From positions 2,294,001 to 2,358,000 of the forward strand of contig NC_091879.1 of assembly GCF_019399895.1 (NCBI RefSeq): DNA of 64,000 nt, written 5' to 3'. The notes beneath the pieces are model-generated. The model worked only from the letters and a program-made list of their open reading frames with translations, was not told the DNA's origin and did not search any database. The stretch is from Cardiocondyla obscurior. Taxonomy: Eukaryota > Arthropoda > Insecta > Hymenoptera > Formicidae. Made by a program: the position numbers and the translations under genes. Shown here one piece after another: positions 1 to 11,828 of the stretch (positions are counted from its first letter, which is position 1; each line of letters opens with the position of its first letter).

Positions 1-1550
1 GAGAGAGCTGCTTGCCCTCTTTAGAGTCTCGCTTCGGTTTGTCCTAAAGCGCGATTCCGTTTTCATAATCGGTGCAGCGGCATCCTCGTGATGGATTACA
101 GCGCGTGGAGCCATCGGTAGGTGATAGGACCCAGTAAAAGCACCATGAAAACCAGCCATTGGCGTTGAATCGAAGCCAAGGTCTAGCGTCATCACTCAAA
201 CTGGATCCGCGAGATGTGCAGCGCCGGCTCTCGTTCGCGTCTCGGTCCCGTGGTGAAGTAAAAAAAGAAAAAAAAAAAGGAAAGAAAGAAATCAGGCCGC
301 TCGATTTGCACTTACCGTTAGGCAATGTTAAGTTGCTCGCTGACGATCGTAACGAGGCGCTCTCGCGTTTCGAGCTCTTCCTTTTTCCTCCCGCCCGCAA
401 TCGATTTCTTTAAGCACCGCATTCGTCGTGAAACGGTCGGTGGAAATGAAATGACAGCTAATTTAGCGAGGCCTGCCGTCATTAATTTTTCGAGCCAACA
501 GACGTCATAATCCTTCCCTCATTCCTTTTGCAGCGTCTTCCCGCTTGCGTCGAGATAGCTGGGAACGTAGAAGAAAGTCGAGGCTGCTTTAAGCGCGCGG
601 CGAACGCTAACGAACTTGCGCCGATAGAAAAGATCGCGTCACGAGTATCGCCGCTCGAGCAGCGGAATAAATCAATTCGCGGGCCCCAAATTCGGTATGT
701 CGCACGGCGAATTCTTACGCAATAGTTCACGACGACTCCGTCGCCGCGGGTTTCCTTCTACGGGCCGGCTTTATGTAAGCGCGGCGCAAGAACCGGGATT
801 CAACTCAAACGGAATATTAAAGAAGGTAGAATCAGAAGGACGATGGTTTCCGTGACTGTCCGATCGCTTTTTCAAGCCCTTCGAGTTCTAAATGTGAGGA
901 TAGCCGTGTAAAAAAAAAAAAGAAAAAAAGAATTATCACACTGTCGAACATAGATACTGCAATTTTGTACGAATAAAAATTAAATTATAAAATATAATAT
1001 AATAATATAATCTCATGTTTCTTAATTTTAAATAAAAAAATCGGCTTCAATTAAATGTTGATCGATTTTATTATTGCCGTTTATTGCATGTACATTTAAA
1101 GGGAGATAAGGCGTTTGCTGCGTGGACGATAGTTAGCGTACGTGACTCTTTTTCCGTCCTCCCCCTTCCACGGCCGCTGAGAACGAGGGTGGTAGGAGTG
1201 GGGGCGCGTTCCCCCTCAGTCCTCGGCGGCTGGTGCTTCACGACACATCTACGCATTCGCTTCGTATGAGACTCTACGTACACTACGCCAAGGTCATGTA
1301 CGCTAGCCGCCGCCGTGCTAAACCCCATGCCTTTATCAGTGTACAATGATCGGGAGAGCCATTAAAGCTACTGAATTTTCGTGGCGCATGTTATAGAAGG
1401 CGATCTAAATTACAAAGGTTGAAAAGAGAAAGCGATCTGAATCATGGAAAATTCAGAGAACAAGGGCATTGGTACTTTAATCCGTAAGCGTAGAAAGAAT
1501 AGAAATCTTGGCCATGCCGTCGAACTCTTGGCGTCGTTTATTCCGCCGAC
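1..1550. other. intergenic, no supported gene
   Basis: GC-rich for the first 800 bases, then AT-rich (about 905-1080) with A/T runs, then GC-rich again. Short open frames occur on both strands but overlap each other, have no recognisable domain and lean on lysine/arginine-rich low complexity. A good minus-strand splice-donor-like site (AACGGTAAGTG) lies near 312-322, but I could not attach a coding exon to it. Confidence 0.5.
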
Positions 1551-2775
1551 GAGAAACTTGACGAAGATAAAGTGCGCGGGGAACATTTAATATCGCGATC
1601 CGTCTCGTTCGCCGCTAGACGCAGGTTTCCGGTGTCGTTCCGCCGACGAATATTAACCGTAGAATCAAAAGGTGACTCGGACTTTGCCTCGGACTTTGTT
1701 TTACGTCGTATTCGGTTTCTGTGTCGAGATCGTGAATTTATCGGGAGTGCGTGGACTATCCCGCGAGTGTCCAGTCCGCGGAAGGACGTCTCGCCACGTG
1801 GCATCTATCTTATTTCGGCGGAGCAATCCCAAGGAGCGCGGGGAAAGAGAGCGCGGGGCAAGGGGATGGGTGCTCGCTAGCGGCAGCCGGCTCGTATTGC
1901 GTAGGTTCGGGAGTCAACGTCGGTAGGCGCGGGGAGCGCGGGGAGCAGGGGGAGACGGTGCGCGCTAGCGTGCTAGCGCTGGAATTTGCGTCCGGTCACC
2001 CGCAACCAAAACACGCGCGCGGTAAGATAAAAAAAAACACGCGCTGAGTAATATGTACATTGAATAGAACAGCATATTAACTTGAATCTTTCTGTTTCAG
2101 ATAATATTCAACCATTCGAGGAGGACCAACCCGACATCCCGCGGACATCCTGAGAGGAGGAGGAGGCCCAGGAAGGGTATCCTGCCCCGGCGGAGCAACC
2201 CATGGGTATATATCAATTTTTTCTTTGGATTTTTAATAACGTTTTTTAATTTTTTTCATTTAATTAAATTTTATATCTACTAAATAATTGTTTTATTTTT
2301 TTGTTTCAGGTCAAGAGAAACTCCGCTGCGTCGCATCGCTCAGTGCCGCACGCCGATTCGAAATTATACGAACTGCAGCCGGTTCGTCGGTCGTTCGGGG
2401 CTGCCGATAGTTACCGGGCGTTTTTTTACGAATCTTTTTAATACGGGAGTGTCGAAACATTTGTTAAGTAATTTTCGGGATTTTAACTTCACCCGGACGC
2501 GTTCGCGAGTTACTTGTGCGCGGAAGGATGGCTCGTCACGTCCCATCTGAGTGGAGGAGCAGGCCCGGGGGGCATCCTGCATCGGCGGAGCAACTTATAG
2601 GTAAATATAAATTTTTTCTTTTTCAGAAAATTAAAAAAAAAATTTTACCTTTTTTTTTATTAATCTTATTTATTTACTGGCATGTCTATATTAATTCTTT
2701 TCTTTTTATGTTACAGCCACCTGCAGAAATCAACAACTCCGCTGATGCTCATGCAGATTGGTAAGTCGCATGACT
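1551..2775 (+). repeat. copy A of a duplicated, intron-bearing 1.2-kb module
   Basis: This stretch is closely matched by 61233-62437 in the same orientation. Similarity starts around GATAAAGTGCGC and ends just past a GTAAGT donor. Four exon-like blocks can be seen: a (about 1571-2021), b (2101-2205), c (2310-2600) and d (2717-2760). Block a ends at GGTAAGAT, b is preceded by TTTCTGTTTCAG, c by TTTGTTTCAG and d by ATGTTACAG. Blocks b, c and d have the same lengths in both copies. From block b onward the copies are nearly identical, introns included; block a is more diverged. Because introns are kept, copying was at the DNA level. It may be a mobile element, a segmental duplicate, or the 5' exons of a transcript family; I do not recognise it. 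No terminal inverted repeats or target-site duplications were found by eye. Confidence 0.85.
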
Positions 2776-2991
2776 TAATAATAAAATAAAAAGACATTCG
2801 ATTGTTGCCGCAAAATTCCGCCTACTCGCATTCGACGGTGATTCGTGGACAATTTTAAAATTATCGCACTTTTATTAATTATTAATTATATGTCAGATAA
2901 AATACATATTTCTTTTAATAATTTCGTACAACTGCGAACTTTTCGGTTTTCTCGCGTATCAAAACTTATTAGCTTCGTTCGGTTTTGTTAA

Positions 2992-3174
2992 TTAATTAAA
3001 TACGAACCATAGACGCGAGGAGCTAAAAAAGACGAGTCGTTTCCGTGAGAAACGTCTCATTTGTGCCATCTGTTCTCGCAGAAGCCAGGCACGATCCTTT
3101 GTAAATCCCACGTCCGTCCAGTTCTTGTCGCGAATGCCTTGCGCCCTGGCATATTTATGGTAGAGAATGCGAAG
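2992..3174 (-). CDS. possible orphan coding exon, unidentified protein
   Basis: On the minus strand an acceptor (TTTAAACACAG) at 3175-3185 opens directly into a 60-codon frame ending in TAA at 2992-2994. The first 40 or so residues look protein-like rather than low complexity, with segments such as ARAQGIRDKNWTDVGFTKDR followed by AWLLREQMAQMRRF. There is no ATG at the start, as expected for an internal or terminal exon. The last 15 residues look less protein-like, so the true end may be an earlier splice site. I do not recognise the family, and I found no partner exons in the adjacent 1 kb. It could be the last exon of a gene that extends right, a gene fragment, or chance. Confidence 0.3.
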   Translation of the reverse strand, partial: LRILYHKYARAQGIRDKNWTDVGFTKDRAWLLREQMAQMRRFSRKRLVFFSSSRLWFVFN

Positions 3175-5217
3175 CTGTGTTTAAAGATACAGATAGCAGC
3201 GCTTATTATCTGAGCGCTCGCTTAACTTTGTATGTAACTGTAATGATATCAACGTGCATGCAACGCTCTTTATTTCATTACAAGCATCGTTCTAATACCC
3301 GTTAATCTTTATTATGACAACGGTATCCCCTAACTGTAATTCTATTAACTCTCATATTTTTATTTAAATTATTCGCGATAATGTAATATCAATAGACTGC
3401 ACTTTTATCTTTCGATGTGTCATTCGTGTAAGTTATACACATGACCGCGTTATTAATCGCGTTGATTAGTAATAAGCAAGCATACGATCTCAGGATTTTG
3501 GGTGGGATATTATATATTGGACATTAATAAATAAATTTTATTTAATTATATATAATATTTAAAAAATATATAATCATATTAATAATTTGTTTAATACTGT
3601 ACTGATAAATTACAATATTTAAATTGCAAGAAATGCAATTACGTGCACAAGTATGCGAGCACTTGATAAACGACGCGCTCGCGATGCGTGAATCGTTCGA
3701 AATCCGTCGCGTTCGCGACGTTCTTTGTTCCCGGGCTCCTCCGGGCTATCGATCGCGAGGAATCGCGTCGTCGCATATAGACGAGATCCGAAGACTGCTG
3801 CGAACGACGTCTAAATGGTTTCCCTCTTCCCGCCGAGGAGAGAACCCGCGACAGCCGATACCTAGCGCAAACACTATAATTTCTTCCGGCCGCGTTCTTA
3901 TCTTTTGACATTTGCGCGCGCCCGAAACGCGAGTGTCACACGCCGGGGCACGGGAACGTGTTCGAGATTCTGTCACTCGCGATTAGGACACCCACTATTA
4001 AAGTCCCGATCGAGGGCCGGCAAGGAGAGGCGGGGGGAGAAAGAAACGAGAGTGGATTTATCCGTATCACTTGTACCAGCGGCCTTCCGTATTTTCCGGG
4101 AGATTTTATCGAAGAGTTATTTCTGCAATTTTTTTTTCCCCCTACCTTTTATCATGCTTCCGAACGATTCTCGTAAACTTCCAGCGTTCTTATTTCCAAA
4201 CGCGACAATGAGACATTTATAATCTAATATTTTTTTTAAGGAGGTTAAATTTTGAATTAGATAACAATTTTACTCGGTGGCTTATTTTATTTTATTTTAT
4301 TTTTTTTTCTCTTTTAAGTATGTTTTAAATACGTACAATGCGCTTCTTCGCCGCGCTTCGTCTCGTTTTACGCTGCTCTTCAGCGTCTCTCCCTTTCCTT
4401 TCCGCTTTCTTTCATCACTTCTCGTAGCTGCAGCCGGCTGCATCGTTGAAACGCAATTCGAGGTTGACCTTCGTCTCGTGCTCCCTGCTATGGGGCCGCG
4501 TCTCTCCCGCTCACGAAACGATTATTAAGGTCCACGTTCGGCGTATAAACGCACCCTTCCAGTTACTTCCTCCGCGACGAAACGAGATATTAAACATTCA
4601 CGGGCGGATGCAAAAATATATCCGAGAGTGATTTCGACGTAGAAATTATCGGCATATCGGCCCGATGACGTAATACGCGCCCCGCGAATAATTACAGATA
4701 CGCAATCTCTTTCACGTCGAAAGACAGACGATGGAGAGTAATGGCTCCGTTCGTTCGCACGACTAATTACCGAGATATCGCCGTCATCGTTAGCCGGTTA
4801 ATGCCCGCGCGAGCCAACGGTCGACACGCGACTTTTAACACGCGAAACATCCGCGATTGAGATAAGCGCCGGACCCGAAGCTCGGTGCTAACATCGCGCG
4901 AGATGAAACGCCGCGTCGTAGACGTTCGACTCAATCGACGTGTATTCCGTGGGCGAAAACGAACGCGCTGACTTCATCCAGCGTGGCGACCGGGAAACGT
5001 AAGGAGGACGAGCGAAGCAAGCGCGGTCTGTACGTTTATCAGCCGCGATAGCGAAACGACGGGGGGTGCATCATACATCATTTACATTCGAAGCGGGTTC
5101 GACTGCCGTCGTCCAGTTTACAGCGACGTCGAAATAAACGACTAGAAAATGTTCGCCGTGACAGCGCTTGATAAGAACGGCGCTTCCACGTTTTTTGCGA
5201 GACTCTTTTTTTTATTT

Positions 5218-5248
<31 letters not shown>

Positions 5249-7210
5249 TCTTTGAGGTATTTATTTGAGCTTTAAATACTCGTTTCCATTTACCAACCGT
5301 ACAATAATCGGGACCACCGGCGCTGTTTGTAGTTCCCAATTAACGTACTTCCGGTAGGTCGTTCGTGGTAATTGCCCCCGACGCGGTATTCAACAGTCAC
5401 TGCCAAAAAGTGTAGCAGTGTGCGCGTAAGCGGGATAAAGTGTAAATGAAACGTGAATACAATGGAAGCCACTTTCGACGATATATATATATATGTATAT
5501 ATTTTTTTTTTACGGGAGAAACGAGTGCCGAAACTGTCTATCGGATCGCACGCCTGTTAACCCGACGGACATGGGATGCCGCTGATGGACGAGCTATTTT
5601 CGCGCAATGGAATTCGCGGGATTTGCATTGAAATCACGTCAAGGCGAGAGAGCCGCGTCGCGTGTCAAGGGGATAAAAAAAAGAAAAAAGCACCGGGTTT
5701 TGAGAGACCTCGTCGCAATAAACGCGTACACGGGGGCACGAAAAAATACGATTAACCCGCGAAAATAATTCGCAAGTCGCACTGAGATTTTTAAATAATT
5801 TTAAACGTAAACTTCCTTCGGTCCTATTTCTTTTTTATATTCGATAAGATCGGCAATATATTTTGCGTTGAATAGCTGAACCCGTCGTATCTGATGAGAG
5901 GCACGTTATTCGGGGGAACACATTGAGCGAGTATTGCGAAACTTATCTGGGAAACAGATTATTTCGCTGCAATCTCGGGTTATCGATCGTTTCTACCCAA
6001 GATTTCTAAGAGTGACTCACGCTCCTCCTGATTTCACCGTGGCGAACGAAAGCGCTTCTTGAATCGTAATGAAACACTTTTAATCACGTTCGAGCATCAC
6101 CGTAGATCATTTATTTATATCACTTTCACAATTTTTCCTCTTTTTTTTTTTTCTTTTTCTGCTTGACTTTGCAATTTTACGATGGTGCGTAAAACGAGAA
6201 ATAAAATTTGTGTGAAGGAAAATGATCAAAACTGTTAAAACTAAAATATACGTTAAATGCATATATTTTTATTTTTAATGAGAAAAATTACAATTTCTGT
6301 GTAAAAGTATCTACAAATGAATGCGCGAAGATATTTATCTTTACGTAATGCCACTAAAAGCACTGACATAAAAACAAGTATAAACGCGGAGCGAAGGGTC
6401 GGATAAGCCTTATTAACCGTCTGGAACAAAGAGTCTCTCAGGAGTTAATTACGATGCGGAGAATAACCGTCGGAGTGAAGGAAATGCCATGCGAAACGTA
6501 ACGAAAAGCGTCATAACCAGAAAAAGAGTGATAACGAAAATTGCTTAGCAAAATTATTATAATTATTTTGCAATTACATTTAATGTTCACAATTGTCATA
6601 GCGTAGATAAAAAATTATATATATGTTAAAATTAACGAGTCGCTCCTCTTTTTCTTATCTTACAAAATAATAATTCCATTCACTTTTCTAAAAAAAATTT
6701 AGGAAAAAAAAATTTTTAAGTACGCCGATTTTATACGCAAACTAATATCGCAGAAGTTCATGCAACTTAAAATAATTCTAGCAATAAAATATTACATGTG
6801 ATAAAATAATATTACGTAAATGATTAAAAAGAAAGCACGTATGATTGGATCATTCTAATACGTTTAATCAAAGTGACCGTTTCTTTATCTAAGTTTTTGC
6901 TTTTTTTCTTGCGCGTGACACATTGAACACACTGCGAATACGGGTGGGTACCATTTTCTGGGTGGAGTCGTTTGATTTTTCACATCGATTCGCGCTGTGA
7001 ATTTCGTTCGCGCGGCACTCGCGCAAACTAAGCGCAATCGTTCCGACCGCGATTTTTCACGAGAACCGCGCCGCGGAAAACGCGAACGTCAACGGCACCG
7101 CGGAGCAGAGCCATCCAACAAATCGCAGATGGCTGCCGGAGACCCACTGGCCCAGTTCCACCCAGTTTCGCTTCATCCCCCTGCATCGCTGCACCCTGCT
7201 GCATCTTGCG

Positions 7211-7218
7211 TGACGTCA
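7211..7218. promoter_or_regulatory. perfect CRE palindrome (TGACGTCA)
   Basis: An exact cAMP-response-element consensus for CREB/ATF-type bZIP factors sits in a GC-rich block, next to CTGCATCGCTGCACCCTGCT-like sequence. No gene start is tied to it, so any function is inferred from the motif alone. An 8-mer of this kind can arise by chance in 64 kb. Confidence 0.25.
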
Positions 7219-8540
7219 CTGGCCACCCTCAGCCACCCACGCTTGTGCAGAGGCTATCCCTTCTGCACTGGCATCGCTCCCACTCCCGTCGAGGTTTAGC
7301 CCCCTCCCTTTCGGAGGAGGAAAAGAGGAGGAAAAGTCCGCAGCCTCCCCGTTCCTCCAGACGTCCTCCGTTTTCCTCGGACGCGTCTTTTTTTTCCCCC
7401 TTTTTTTTGGCGTCTCTGCTTCATTTCTCGCCCTCGTGGTGCTCTCACCCCCTCGCGAGCGCTTAAAAAGAAGCGTCGCGCGGATCGATGCGTTCAGAAT
7501 GCGAATCTTGCCTCTCCGGGGGTATCCCTCCGCCTGCCTCGTTTAAAAAGAAACATTTGCTTGTTTCGAGAAATCACCCCGGGAGCTCTACACTCGGCAG
7601 GAAAATTGCACTTTTACTACCGCTTTTTATTGCCGGCGCATAAAAAGGATTATATCGTCCCCGACGCACAATCTGCCATATCGCGATATACCTTTTGGGG
7701 GTAATTTCGACGCGGATATGTCAAACGCGCGTATGTCGGGCTGTTTTTCGCGGACATGATCGCGCGAAAGTTTCGCGAAGTTGTAGCTCGTGAAGTATGT
7801 CGATGAAAAAAACGAAAAAAAAAGAGGTTTGCGGGGCTGTCGCGCGTTTCGTAGTAATTTATGACAATGTTTTAACTCGTCAACCTTTTTTCAACTTCGG
7901 GCAAGGACTAGTTGCGCGTCGGAGCTTATTTTAGACCCACGTCCACTCGAGCGCTATTGACAGTGCAGATACGGTATCTCGACTCGTACGTTTTCCCGAT
8001 CGGCATGACATGCCATGGGCACGGCCGTGTAAATGAAGAATTAGTACATATAATACTATCTAGAGTGGAAAAAATAATAAACGCACTGATAAGAGCCGCG
8101 CTCCACGGTTTCTCGGCCTTATCACGCGAAGGCGCCACTATCCAGCGGCGGGTTCAGGTTTCTTTTTGCATTCTTAAAGACGATTATCTAAGATATTCAT
8201 TATCCTCTTATAAATTAAAAAAAAAAAAGGGATATTTTCTGCAACGATAATAATTCATAACGCTTTTGTTAATACGAAAAATGGTGCGTCTGGCATTTCC
8301 GACAGTTCCGTTGAAACTTTAGGCGAACGAACGAAGTAGAAAGCCTTTATATCCGGGGGAGGAAAAATATATATTCCGTCTGGCGAAGGACTTCCTCTCT
8401 CGTCGTAGTCATTCATAGTTCCTCGGCCACTTGCGATTTCCGGCGTTCTTCCCACAGTAACTCAGACCGCGATCGATGATGACGTCGTGCACCGGGGTGG
8501 GCCATTAAACGCACTCCGTCGATTCTCACACGTGTAGATG

Positions 8541-8542
8541 CT

Positions 8543-8573
<31 letters not shown>

Positions 8574-8575
8574 CC
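8541..8575. repeat. (CT)n microsatellite
   Basis: An almost uninterrupted CT run with a few extra T residues. Related purine/pyrimidine runs occur nearby at 8771-8812 (GA) and 9047-9087 (CT). In insects such runs can bind GAGA-type factors, but nothing here shows that they do. Confidence 0.8.
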
Positions 8576-8770
8576 CTAGGTCTCCGATTTCCAAAGTCGA
8601 TCGTGAATCGCTGAGGGTAAACGTTTATGCGTGCCCGTAAGTCACGCTCGTGAACGGCTTGCGTTCGCGCTTTTATGCGCCGTCAGCAATTGCAGCGCGC
8701 GAACTTAGGAAGGCTTCGGTACGTGCGTGCAAACGCGTAGCTCTTAATGAAATTGGCGGATGATGGTAAC

Positions 8771-8812
8771 GAGAGAGAAAGGGAAAGAGAGCGAGAAAAA
8801 GAGAGAGAGAGG
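8771..8812. repeat. (GA)n microsatellite
   Basis: An impure GA/GAAA run. It is the reverse-sense counterpart of the CT run at 8541-8575, about 200 bp away, so the two could pair as an imperfect inverted repeat. Confidence 0.75.
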
Positions 8813-9046
8813 CCAGGAAAATGAGGCGCGCGGTGAACGCGAGTCGCGGGGCAAGGGAAGCTGATTTACGATGGGACGTGTGTGTTTTAAGCCGGTTGCA
8901 TATGGGAGCGCGGAATGTGCGCTTTTTATGGCTGAGAAGAATGGTCGAGGTACATAAAGGCGCATGGGGCATTGAAATTCGGCGGTCTTTTATGCGTGCA
9001 CGCCAGTGGTCGACCGACTGACTGGGTTGGTTGCTTCGGTTGTACC

Positions 9047-9087
9047 ACTTCTCTCCCTCTTTCTTGCTCTCTCTCGCTCTCGCTCGT
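9047..9087. repeat. impure (CT)n tract
   Basis: Pyrimidine-rich run of CT and CTCG units (TTGCTCTCTCTCGCTCTCGC). Simple sequence only. Confidence 0.6.
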
Positions 9088-10070
9088 GTAATATACGCCT
9101 TTTAAGGGACCGGCACATTCATTGCGCATCACCAGCAACGCCGTCGAACAACGGAAACCGGTACGCTACCAAAAGCGAGATGCGCGTGCACCGGGTGCAA
9201 GGACGCCGCAGATTCGGGCAAAGTGCAGGACGCCAAATGCATAATGTCGAACTGTGAAAAGCACGGGGGGGACGTTCCCAGGAAATAGGACCGGCGAGAA
9301 CCCCGGGGTTCTGCTCCCGAATAAGCGTTTTCGAGATTTAAATTGCGCAATTAGAATAAATAATTTCGATAACGGCCAACTTGAGGAAAAGTCCGGGCGT
9401 AACCGTCGGCGCAATAAGAATCGTGAAAAGCGACGCGATGAATTCTTCTCTCCTCTTCTCCCCCCCGAGAAATATTTTGAATATAAAATTAGCGCAAAGT
9501 CCTCGCCGTTAAATTAATTCATTTGAGATCGAGGCGGTCGTATCCGAAAGGCGACGAGTATGAATTCGAGGATTTATTCTTAAAAATCCATTCCGGTCCG
9601 CTCACCCGGTTTCCGCGGATTTCAATAAGAATGCGATTAAGATTTTTATCAGCTGCAGGACCAAATAATTTATGCAGCTTCGGTACCATAAAGATCACGT
9701 ACCGAAAAGTGGTTTACAGCCGTCTCGGGGCGAATTCTTATATTTTATTTATCACTCGAGGGAGCTCGCGTCCCGTTATCCCCTCGTATCGTTCTAATGT
9801 AACATTCGCGAAAGAGAGAGCAGATGCAGGTCGCATGTCGCGGCTTATGTCGGGTTGCACGTGGAGAGCGGGACCTCGTCCCAATCAAGCCGGGATGGCG
9901 TAGGCGACCCGGGGCGAAAATCAGACATTACGGAGTCTTATACGAAGTCGGTGGCGCAACGTGTGTGTCACTGGGTCACTATATTTCACAGGCCATGAAT
10001 GGCCAAGATCCTCTCTCGGCGTGCAACGCCGGAGACGCGAAATGGAGATCTCGCACACCATGAGCCGGGT

Positions 10071-10078
10071 TATAAAAG
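10071..10078 (+). promoter_or_regulatory. TATA box with adjacent GC box, possible promoter
   Basis: TATAAAAG is followed at once by GGGCGGGGC, an Sp1-like GC box. The 200 bases downstream are CpG-rich, and a donor-like site (CACGGTAATC) lies near 10270-10279, which would suit a short non-coding first exon of about 170 bp. No ideal initiator is visible at the expected 30-bp distance, and I could not identify the downstream gene. Confidence 0.3.
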
Positions 10079-11780
10079 GGGCGGGGCAATTTCGCGAACC
10101 CCATGAGCCCTGACTTCGACGCGTACATCTGCGCTCCCGCGAGGAGAGAAGCCGGAGGAGACGAGCTCGAACAGCTCGGCGGAGGGTCCGCCGCGTCCTC
10201 GCGCAGTTTGATCGCATCCGCGCCTCCATTGTGAGCCGGTTCGCTTCGCCCTCAAAAGAAACATTGCGCCACGGTAATCCAGGACGGTTTTTTAAATTAT
10301 TAATAAGTTTTATTTTATTTTGATTTATATTTGATATTTTTAAATTGTATTTTTTTTTTTTTTTTGTTCTTTTTTTAAATATAATTGATGCATTTAATTT
10401 TGAGACATCAGCAAAGAGAAATAGACTAGAATTGTTTTTCGTTTAGGGTTTCGTTTTGTTCGCAATTTTTGTCTCTTACCGCGACTCGGATTCAGTATGT
10501 CGACTGACGTTGGTACAGCGGACGCTCCTATCTGATCGTATCGAGAGTGCCAGAAATAATCTATTATTTGCAGTTCCTCGCCGCGCACTCTCGTCAGCGC
10601 GAGGAATATTTCATGTCGCCTTGGAAGGCGCCTTGAGATGTCGGAGCGAGCGAAAGTGCCTCGCGGATCGCTCGCAAATATTTATTTTTTGCCGCGTCAG
10701 ATCGCAGAAAACGAGGTGTAACATATTGAAGTAATATCGGCGTATTACTCCGCGAGACAGTCGATAGGATAGCCATTTATATTCCATAAGCGCGGCGCGC
10801 GTATTCAATTTATCTGATGCGAGCGTCTCGGGAGCTTTCGATTCTCATTTAATATATCTGGCGTGCCATGCCGAGTGAGACGTGCGGGGATAATTAAATG
10901 CAATTTGCATGGACGTTGTACGGGTACAGGTAACAAAGTGCAAAATCGAGACGCCGCGTGTCGATCGTATCTCCCGCCGTGCAGTAAATATCGCGTGTAA
11001 TTGCGTGCGGGATCGGAGGAACGACTTCGCCGGAATCGCGAGACTGTGACCCACATAAGCTCGCTGCAGATGCGCTCGTTGCTGTGCCGAGACCAATTTG
11101 AATTTGTTTAAAGAACGCCGTATCGTCGAGCGCCTCGCTTTCCATCGTTCGCATTGCGAGTAAAAACTGAGGGCGAGTCTCCGTTGCTTTTCTTAGCTTT
11201 TACGCTGAAATTCAAGTAATTTTCACTCGCCATCCCGTCTCTCTTTGACATTTATTAAGCGATATACGATACAAAGCCTTAATGACGTTCAGGGGGAAAT
11301 TGCCCGAGTTTTTTAGCGGTCGAAATTAAGAATATGAACCGCTGAGCGTCCCAATAAGCCCAGAGGAATTCGCGCGGAGGTTCGAATACGTGACGAAGAG
11401 ATCGCATTACGAAATCCCGTTATGCCGGCCGAAATTGCGTCGTCTAGCGTTTCTACGTTACAGCGTGATATCATCAGCGGCGCCTTTTTATCTCTCTCTT
11501 TCTCTCTTCCTTTCGTCCCCGCGTCTTCTTTCGTCTTCCTTCGCGCCCTTCGAGAGTACACGCGCACCAGCGGGACCAGGCCGAACAAAGAAGAGGCATA
11601 AATAATCCGGAGTTTCAAGCGGGCGTACCGATAATTAGATTCCAAGGACCGCCTATTTTGGCCGAAAGTTACGTTAGAAGAAGAATCTACGGCCTCTCGT
11701 CCCTCCCCCCCTGCCTGATTCGCTTCTCTCGGCCCCTTCGTCCCTTCCGGCGCCCTCCCGACCCACTTTCGTCTTCTGCT

Positions 11781-11828
11781 CGTCTCTTTTTCTCTCTCTT
11801 TTTCTCTCTCTCTCGTTCTCTCTGCTCT
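11781..11828. repeat. (CT)n/(T)n microsatellite
   Basis: CT and T4-5 units in a run of about 48 bases. It lies inside the longest minus-strand open frame of the left half and explains why that frame lacks stops. Confidence 0.75.

Larger units (their letters stand above)
3186..10070. other. intergenic, no supported gene
   Basis: Mosaic of AT-rich stretches (3240-3620, 5780-6900) and CpG-rich stretches (3660-4100, 4640-5140, 7000-7500, 9000-10060). The CpG-rich parts contain many overlapping open frames in several registers at once, typical of stop-poor GC-rich DNA. None shows a domain, a convincing start, or consistent splice sites. An (AT)n run lies at 5481-5500, with pyrimidine tracts around 7376-7410. 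Confidence 0.5.

Noticed and set aside
2793..2875. Plus-strand segment reading ..FRLLAFDGDSWTILKLS, faintly like a retrotransposon gag motif next to module copy A
   Set aside because: Only about a dozen residues match the pattern, it ends in a stop soon after, and module copy B has no equivalent, so chance is the simpler explanation.
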